From Craterostigma plantagineum (Eukaryota > Streptophyta > Magnoliopsida > Lamiales > Linderniaceae), in the NCBI GenBank assembly GCA_027422505.1, contig JAPQWV010000360.1, positions 124,001 through 188,000 on the forward strand: a stretch of 64,000 nucleotides of DNA, written 5' to 3'. Positions 58,501 through 64,000 of the stretch are shown one piece after another. The first letter of the stretch is position 1. Each line of letters opens with the position of its first letter. The notes under the pieces are model-generated. The model had not been told where the DNA came from. It did no database searches and saw only the letters and a program-made list of their open reading frames with translations. Both the position numbers and the translations under genes were made by a program.

Positions 58501-60162
58501 TGATAAACGTATTTTAATACGTTTATTGTTATGTTTATTTGGGTTATAATAGGAAAGTTTTGATCATTCTATGCATTTATTGGCTCTATTTACACCCATT
58601 TAAATATTATAGGACCTTCGAATGATTATCGAGCGAAAAGGAACGAAAACGAGGTGAAAACGACACGAAAATGGCGAAGTTTGAAGCTGCCAGATATAAG
58701 TCACGGCCGTGAATCATACTGCACGAAGCCGTGAAAGCGGGCAGAGAGCTTAAGGAGCAAAGGTCCCTAATAGTCACGGCCGTGAATCATAATGCACGAG
58801 GCCGTGAAAGCGGGCAGTGGGTCGACTATCGAAAGTCACGACCGTGAACTCCTATGCCTGAGGCCGTGAACTTGGGCAGTGAGCGTAAGAGACATAAGCT
58901 TCCAGTGTCACGGCCGTGAACAACGTTGTACGAAGCCGTGAATCTAGGCAGAGACTTCACTGTCCTCTGTCACGGCCGTGACGCTTCATGCGAAAGGCCG
59001 TGAATCCGGGCAGAGAGCTCAACGAAGGAATATTGATCCATTCACGGCCGTGACTTCAGATGCAACAAGCCGTGACTCATGCCAGAAAGTCAAGAAATAG
59101 GGTTTTGAGCCGTCGTCACGGCCGTGAAGGCCCATTAAGAGGCCGTGAACGTGCTAAAATTCAGGGTTTTAGCCCATTTTCGAAGCATAAAAAGGAGAGG
59201 CACCTTAGAACTGAAAAACAACTTGATAGGGACGAAAACTTAGAGCAAGGAAGAGAAGGAAGAACACTAGAAGCAGTCCCGTGATTCGGAGAAGCTCAAG
59301 GGACGATCCGACGACGAAGCTACGCTCATACGATCGAGGAACGAGAGCTCCACCTCGGAAACACCATATTCACTTCTTAGGGAAGTTTTTATGAGTTCTC
59401 TATCCTCGTTACCTTTAAATCTCGTTGTTGTGACGTTCAATATGAGTAGCTAATCCTCTCGTGTGTTTGGGAATAGATGAACGTTGGGTTATGTCGTAGT
59501 TAAGGCGTAGGATAATCGTGAACACGTGTATTCGACAATTTATCGTTCTATGATATTGTTTCTTTGTATCAATATGTCTATGTGTTGATATGAATGTGTG
59601 GTATATCGTTTAGGGTGACAGCTAAATAACGATCAGGCCGTTCGTAGACGTTAGGATTCGAGTATAGGGTGACAGCAAATACTCGATCCTCGCCATCTAG
59701 TAATCGCTAAACTTAGATTCCCACGAACGTTTAGGGCGACAACAAATCCGTGAGTGGGTAGGAAATTACTGCGATTTAGTCGATTTTCACGTAGGAACGA
59801 TATTCCGTAGCTTTAGCCGACACCACCTAGCGGGATTCGAATCCCGAACACATATTTGTCATCTTAAGTCACTCTTATTACTTCTAGTTGTGTTCCTTAG
59901 TCTTCCGATCCTTTAAGTTGCTCTGTTAAGTTAGTTCGTAGTATAAACAAATCCTACTCTTTTATTTAGGCTATCGATTCGATAGGTTAATACTAGTACT
60001 CAATTTATTCTTCGTGTTCGATACTCGGATATTCACTATAGCTATATTACAAACGATAGGTACACTGCCTATCGCGCGTGATTCTAGTTATAATATATTC
60101 GTTTTAATTATTACTTGACGTACTCGCACGATCTTTTATTTAAACACACACGCAAGCGATCA
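58501..60162 (+). mobile_element. Element F 5' LTR
   Basis: 1662 bp, TGATAAACGT to AAGCGATCA, sense orientation. Longer than the LTRs of C and G because of a larger palindrome array. The region from about 59390 on matches the left parts of C, G and H in reverse. Confidence 0.92.
58701..59127. repeat. Palindrome array in element F LTR
   Basis: TCACGGCCGTGA at 58701, 58774, 58908, 58970, 59042 and 59116, with a one-mismatch copy at 58836. Spacings are 73, 62, 72, 62, 72 and 74 bp. A GCCGTGAA half site with GCGGGCAG/CGGGCAGAG nearby sits in most intervals, making a ~65-75-bp unit. Confidence 0.92.
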
Positions 60163-60168
60163 AGTTTT

Positions 60169-60186
60169 TGGCGCCGTTGCCGGGGA
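60169..60186 (+). promoter_or_regulatory. Primer binding site of element F
   Basis: TGGCGCCGTTGCCGGGGA, 6 bp after the LTR; identical to the site of element H. Confidence 0.93.
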
Positions 60187-60350
60187 ATAATTTGATATTA
60201 GGAACACCTGTGTTCGGTAATTTAGCCATCCACTTATCTGTTACTTTGTTCTAGTTATCAGATTTCTTTGATTTGCGATTATTTTCTCGGTTGTGACTTG
60301 TTAATTAACTAACGAGATTCGCTGGTCTTCAAGGTGTACTTTTACGGTGA

Positions 60351-60506
60351 ATGACCCGAAATCATCCATCGTATCCACTCATTGAAGCATCTCCGGATTT
60401 CGAGCGTACGTTGCGACGAAGACTAAGGGAGGAAGTAATTGGAAGTTCTTCGTCCGACAACTCATTTCAGCTAGTTGATTATTCTCAAGACACAAGAGAA
60501 GGTTTT
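60351..60506 (+). pseudogene. Element F gag, first 52 codons
   Basis: ATG at 60351 (MTRNHPSYPLIEASPDFERT, then an Arg-rich and Ser-rich stretch), open until the LTR of element G at 60507. Position after primer site and leader fits an Athila-type gag start. Truncated by insertion. Confidence 0.7.
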
Positions 60507-61908
60507 TGATCGACACGTAGTGAGTGATGAGAGTGCGACAAGTGATAAAATAAAACGTAAACCTAATTACTATCACCAACGTGCGATAGGCAGTGAACCC
60601 ATCGTTTGTAGTGCAGTAAAGTGAGTAAACGAGTATCGAACACAAGGAACAAATCAAGTACTAGTAATGACCTAATCGACTCGATATTTAGCCTAAAGAA
60701 AATACGCAAATTGTTTGACGACTCAACCTAACAGACCACTCCTAATTCAATCAGAAATTCAAAGGACGCGACTAACTGATATGAGAGTTTTCAAATGATA
60801 AAGACGTGCTCGGGATTCGAATCCCGCTAGGTATTTACAGCTGAGACAATAAAATCGCTCCTAAGTGCTTAAGACTAAATCGCAGTAATTTCCTGCCCGC
60901 TTGCGAGTTTGCTGTCGCCCTAAACGCTCGCGGGAATCTAAAATTCACGAATTACTAACGCGAGGATCGAGTATTTGCTTTCGCCCTATACTCGAATCCT
61001 ATCTTCTATGAACGGCCTAAATGTTATTTAGCTGTCGCCCTAAACGTTTTTCCAAGCAATCACTTTAACACATAGACATATTAAAGCAACGAAACATATT
61101 CATAGAACGATAAATAGTCAATAGCACAAAGTCACGATAATATATGTCTTAACTGCGAATTATTCTAGCGTTCATCTAATCCCAAACACAACGGAATTTA
61201 GCTACTCATAATAAAGGGAAAAACTACGAAAGAATTGAAAGATAAAGCCGAAGAACTCATGATCTTTCCTACTGATGAATCTGGGGTGATCTCGGGGAAA
61301 GATCTTCGTTCTTCGTTAATTCGCCGTGGATTCTTCGTTGATCCCTCTCTTGCGCTCCGGGACGGGATTTCCTATTCTTTTCGCCCTAATTTCGTCTCTG
61401 GATGATTGGGAATTGATCTCTGGTGAGTTGTGTCGTTTCTGGGTCGAATTTGGGCTTTTTATACTGATTCCCGAGTCGGTCACGGCCTGGGACATGGGCC
61501 GTCACGGCCGTGACCATCATCGTCCGCGTCTCGTCACTTTCTGCCCCAGGTCACGGCCAAGTGCATTGACGGTCACGGCCGTGACCCTTATCAGCGCACC
61601 TCTCTGCCTCGCGTCACGGCCAGACGCGTTAAGCGTCACGGCCGTGACCATCATCAGCGTCCTTCTCTATCGCGTACTGTCCCTCATCACGGCCGTGACG
61701 CGTATTGCGTCTGGCCGTGACCGAGGGCAGTGTTGCCCATTTCGCTCCGTTTTGCCTCGTTTTCGCTCGTTTTCGCCCGAAACTCGTCCTAAGCTCCTTC
61801 AACAATCAAACAAGTGTAAATATATCGAATAAATGCGTAATTTAATTGCTAAAGCTCTATTATACCCTGAATAAATATTACGATAAACGCATTGAAATGC
61901 GTTTATCA
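60507..61908 (-). mobile_element. Element G 3' LTR
   Basis: 1402 bp, plus strand TGATCGACACGT to GTTTATCA. Differs from solo LTR C by only scattered substitutions and very few indels, so the family moved recently. Confidence 0.95.
61488..61732. repeat. Palindrome array in element G LTR
   Basis: TCACGGCCGTGA at 61502, 61573, 61636 and 61687, spaced 71, 63 and 51 bp as in LTR C, with half sites between. Confidence 0.9.
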
Positions 61909-63590
61909 AACCTCCCCACACTTAAGCATTTGCTTGTCCTCAAATAAATTAAAAATCAGGTAAGGCATCAAACTAGGATAACGGCACGATTGTTCGCAAT
62001 TTATCATCAAAGCTAGAAAGCACAAAAGGAATCAAGCAAACAATCACGGACATTACACAAATGACTTGCACTCGTCGACCTGAATTTCCTTCGCACTGCT
62101 AATCGAGACTCATACCTCACAAGGATTCACTCAAATCACTCAAGTGTATAGGCTAGTATATGATGAGTCGCTCAATTCGTGCACTAGACCAACCCCTACC
62201 ATAAACTTACAAGTTAATCGCATTTCTACTATTCAGCGGGCAAGTATAAATCTGAGGGTCTTTTTGGGGAAATGGTCGAATAATCATGAAATGGCAAGTA
62301 TAAGTAATGAACACTTAATCTTAGAGCTAGGACACGTGATCGAAAATTTTCAAAGAACACAGCATGATCAAACAGACAGTCACAGCCCAACATAAGACTC
62401 GACGTTCTCGCTCCGAAATCCTAGACTTTTCTGCTCGACCCTCTCAACTCAGTCCCCTTTCATTTTCTGCCCTTTCACCTTAGTCACGTTCTACTTTTAT
62501 GCACTGCCCTTATTCCCTAAAACATCAAGGTTCGGCTTTTGTCGCAAAGAATACATCGTCACAGCGAATGCCGTGTACCTAGGGATACTTATTACCGAAA
62601 CCTATATCTTGCCAAAGGGTTATGGGCAGGCTTATGCAAGAGATCGGGTCATTTCAGAAAACGATCAAGTAAGGGACGAGTCATTTCATGAATAGCAGAG
62701 AAGAACATCAAATCATACATTGAAACAGTAACTCTCACGTTCGACTTCTGCTCTATTCTAATCAACTCAGGCTCATAAAATTTACGGGGCTTCTTCGGGT
62801 CAGTGGCTTCTATAACATACGAGGTAAGCAACGAATAGGCTCAGGCTCAACGGGGCTAACTAATGGGGTTCGTCATGGTTAAGAAAATTTTGGCCCTGGA
62901 CTTGAATCCTAATGCCCTCATCGTTTTCACGCTCGCACACCAAAACAGTTTCAACACGCATCAGACAGGCAAGTTCTAGAGAGATATAGACTAGGCACGT
63001 TACACAACCAAGAAAAATGAGCGTAAGCTCGTCAGGCTCAAACTCTCACACGAAATAGGGTCATGTGTACGGATCTCTGAAAACAGTGCTATATCTATTC
63101 AGGCAGATAAGATTCAATCAGTCATGCATGTCCTAATTGCTCACATAATTTCATAGAATGCAGACCAACTCGAGATAAGCGCAAACAATCATGCCTGATT
63201 CAGTAATTCATGCCTTTCCAACGGACTCAACGACTCACAGACACGTCATATAAATTTAAAATTCCCCTCCCCACACTTAAGTCAAACGTTGTCCTCAACG
63301 TAAAAATAAAAGGAAGGTGAAAAGAGTTGAAAAGAAGCGTGACTCCCCTGACGAATAAGGGACGTGCTCGTGAGGTAGTCGGTTTAGCGCGGGGCGGTCG
63401 TGTTGTTATCCGTTAAGCGTTGTAAGCCGTTATGCGTTTCCATGCGCTAGCTAGAGAGATAAATAGGCATAAGATAGAGTAGTCATAGATTAACTATAAA
63501 CATAGTTATAAGCGTAGAGGTGGAAATAAATTCATAACACACGCGACTACTCAAACACGAAATGTCAATAAGGAGTAAAAGAAGAGATCC
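61909..63590 (-). other. Element G 3' untranslated region with two PPT-like motifs
   Basis: Minus strand GTGTGGGGAGGTT (61921-61909) abuts the LTR and is the purine tract, preceded by TTGAGGACAAGCAAATGCTTAA. A second copy of the block (TTGAGGACAACGTTTGACTTAA then GTGTGGGGAGGGG) lies at 63298-63261. No coding sequence between; the short ORFs at 62144-62395 and 62649-62831 are not convincing. Confidence 0.75.
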
Positions 63591-64000
63591 CTAAGGCGGC
63601 GGTGGCGGCGGCGGTGAGCGTTGCCTCGGGCGAAGGAGGTCTATCGATCGCCTGGACAGCTCGAGCGCCTGGTCCATGGCTCGCAGGGCTTCGTTGTAGC
63701 GGTCCAGCTCCTCCCTGTACTGGCGGTGGGCTTCCTCGTTCCTTCGCTCGTACTCCTCCTGTCGGCGCCGAGTCTCTTGCACGTCCTGTCGCAGCGCTTC
63801 GAGATCCGCTGCCGACGCGTAGGGAGCGACGCCGGATGACTCGCCGTGGTGGTACCCGGAGGAGTAGGAGGGCCCGGTGGCTGTCGTGTCCGTCTCCATT
63901 GGGTGGGGGCCGTCGATGTAGAGCTGGTCGTCAGGGATGGCTCCTTGGTCGGTCTGGCCGCGATACATCTCGTGCCAGGTGTACACTTTGTTGGTGCGAG
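63591..64000 (-). CDS. Element G: C-terminal part of a pol-downstream ORF
   Basis: Minus strand, open from the window edge to the stop near 63591. Visible sequence contains TWHEMYRGQTDQG, a Gly/Ser/Tyr-rich stretch (SYSSGYHHGESSG), an Arg/Glu-rich helix of ~60 residues likely to form a coiled coil (EALRQDVQETRRRQEEYERR), and a poly-Pro end. It is placed where Athila-type elements carry a final ORF. I do not recognise the family, and the start is outside the window. Confidence 0.6.
   Translation of the reverse strand, partial: RTNKVYTWHEMYRGQTDQGAIPDDQLYIDGPHPMETDTTATGPSYSSGYHHGESSGVAPYASAADLEALRQDVQETRRRQEEYERRNEEAHRQYREELDRYNEALRAMDQALELSRRSIDLLRPRQRSPPPPPPP

Larger units (their letters stand above)
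58501..60506 (+). mobile_element. Element F: Athila-type Ty3/gypsy, 5' end
   Basis: 5' LTR, primer site, leader and the first codons of gag, then cut by element G at 60507. Inserted in element E after ATTCA (58496-58500). The rest of F must lie beyond the window, past G. Confidence 0.9.
60507..64000 (-). mobile_element. Element G: Athila-type Ty3/gypsy, 3' end
   Basis: Sense on the minus strand: end of an ORF (64000-63591), a long 3' untranslated region, purine tract and 3' LTR (61908-60507). The rest is beyond the window. Inserted in element F's gag after GTTTT (60502-60506). Confidence 0.9.

Noticed and set aside
58701..59127. CRISPR-like regular array
   Set aside because: Plant LTR context, palindromic 12-bp core, linkers related to each other, no cas genes; it is an LTR repeat.

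Overview
This is nuclear DNA from a flowering plant, most likely a eudicot. Almost all of it consists of LTR retrotransposons nested in one another, plus one degraded Mutator-like DNA transposon (MULE) and one small MITE. No host gene can be named with confidence, and the species cannot be told from the sequence. The largest part without recognisable transposon sequence is about 42.39-45.83 kb, and that contains the MITE.

Layout. (A) 1-6775 plus 22470-23226: plus-strand, Sirevirus-like Ty1/copia element with pol, an extra gene after pol (called ORF2 here) and a 3' LTR. (B) 6776-22469: complete minus-strand Sirevirus-like element inside A's 3' LTR, with 295/296-bp LTRs, TSD CTTTC, an initiator-Met tRNA primer site, gag, pol and ORF2. 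(C) 15649-17051: solo Athila-type Ty3/gypsy LTR inside B's integrase, TSD ACGGT. 24.19-28.0 kb: minus-strand MULE transposase pseudogene. It is split by a divergent Athila-type LTR (I, ~25591-27482), which itself holds a 273-bp copia solo LTR (J, 26148-26420, TSD GATTT). (D) 28330-42389: plus-strand Sirevirus-like element that has lost its integrase core, RT and RNase H but keeps gag and ORF2. (H) 36222-41037: minus-strand Athila-type deletion derivative (LTR-gag-LTR) inside D's ORF2. (E) 45830-58500: plus-strand Ty3/gypsy Tat-lineage element with near-intact gag and pol, a 158-bp tandem repeat, and two tandem antisense spliced genes. (F) 58501-60506: start of a plus-strand Athila-type element. 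(G) 60507-64000: minus-strand Athila-type element inserted in F's gag and running off the window.

How the parts work. Each autonomous-type element supplies capsid (gag), protease, reverse transcriptase, RNase H and integrase for copy-and-paste movement. LTRs give promoter and polyadenylation signals, a tRNA primer site starts minus-strand DNA and a purine tract starts plus-strand DNA. Most reading frames here are broken. The Tat pol ORF (1193 aa from its first ATG) is the best preserved.

The strongest candidates for something unusual are these. First, two tandem antisense genes in element E, each with three exons and matching intron phases. Second, a long ORF2 between pol and 3' LTR in all three copia elements. 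Third, arrays of the 12-bp palindrome TCACGGCCGTGA confined to the Athila-type LTRs. Fourth, clustered purine-tract-like motifs and TTCGCA/TTCTCGG repeat fields in the non-coding parts of the copia elements. All family assignments rest on reading motifs by eye; no database search was possible.
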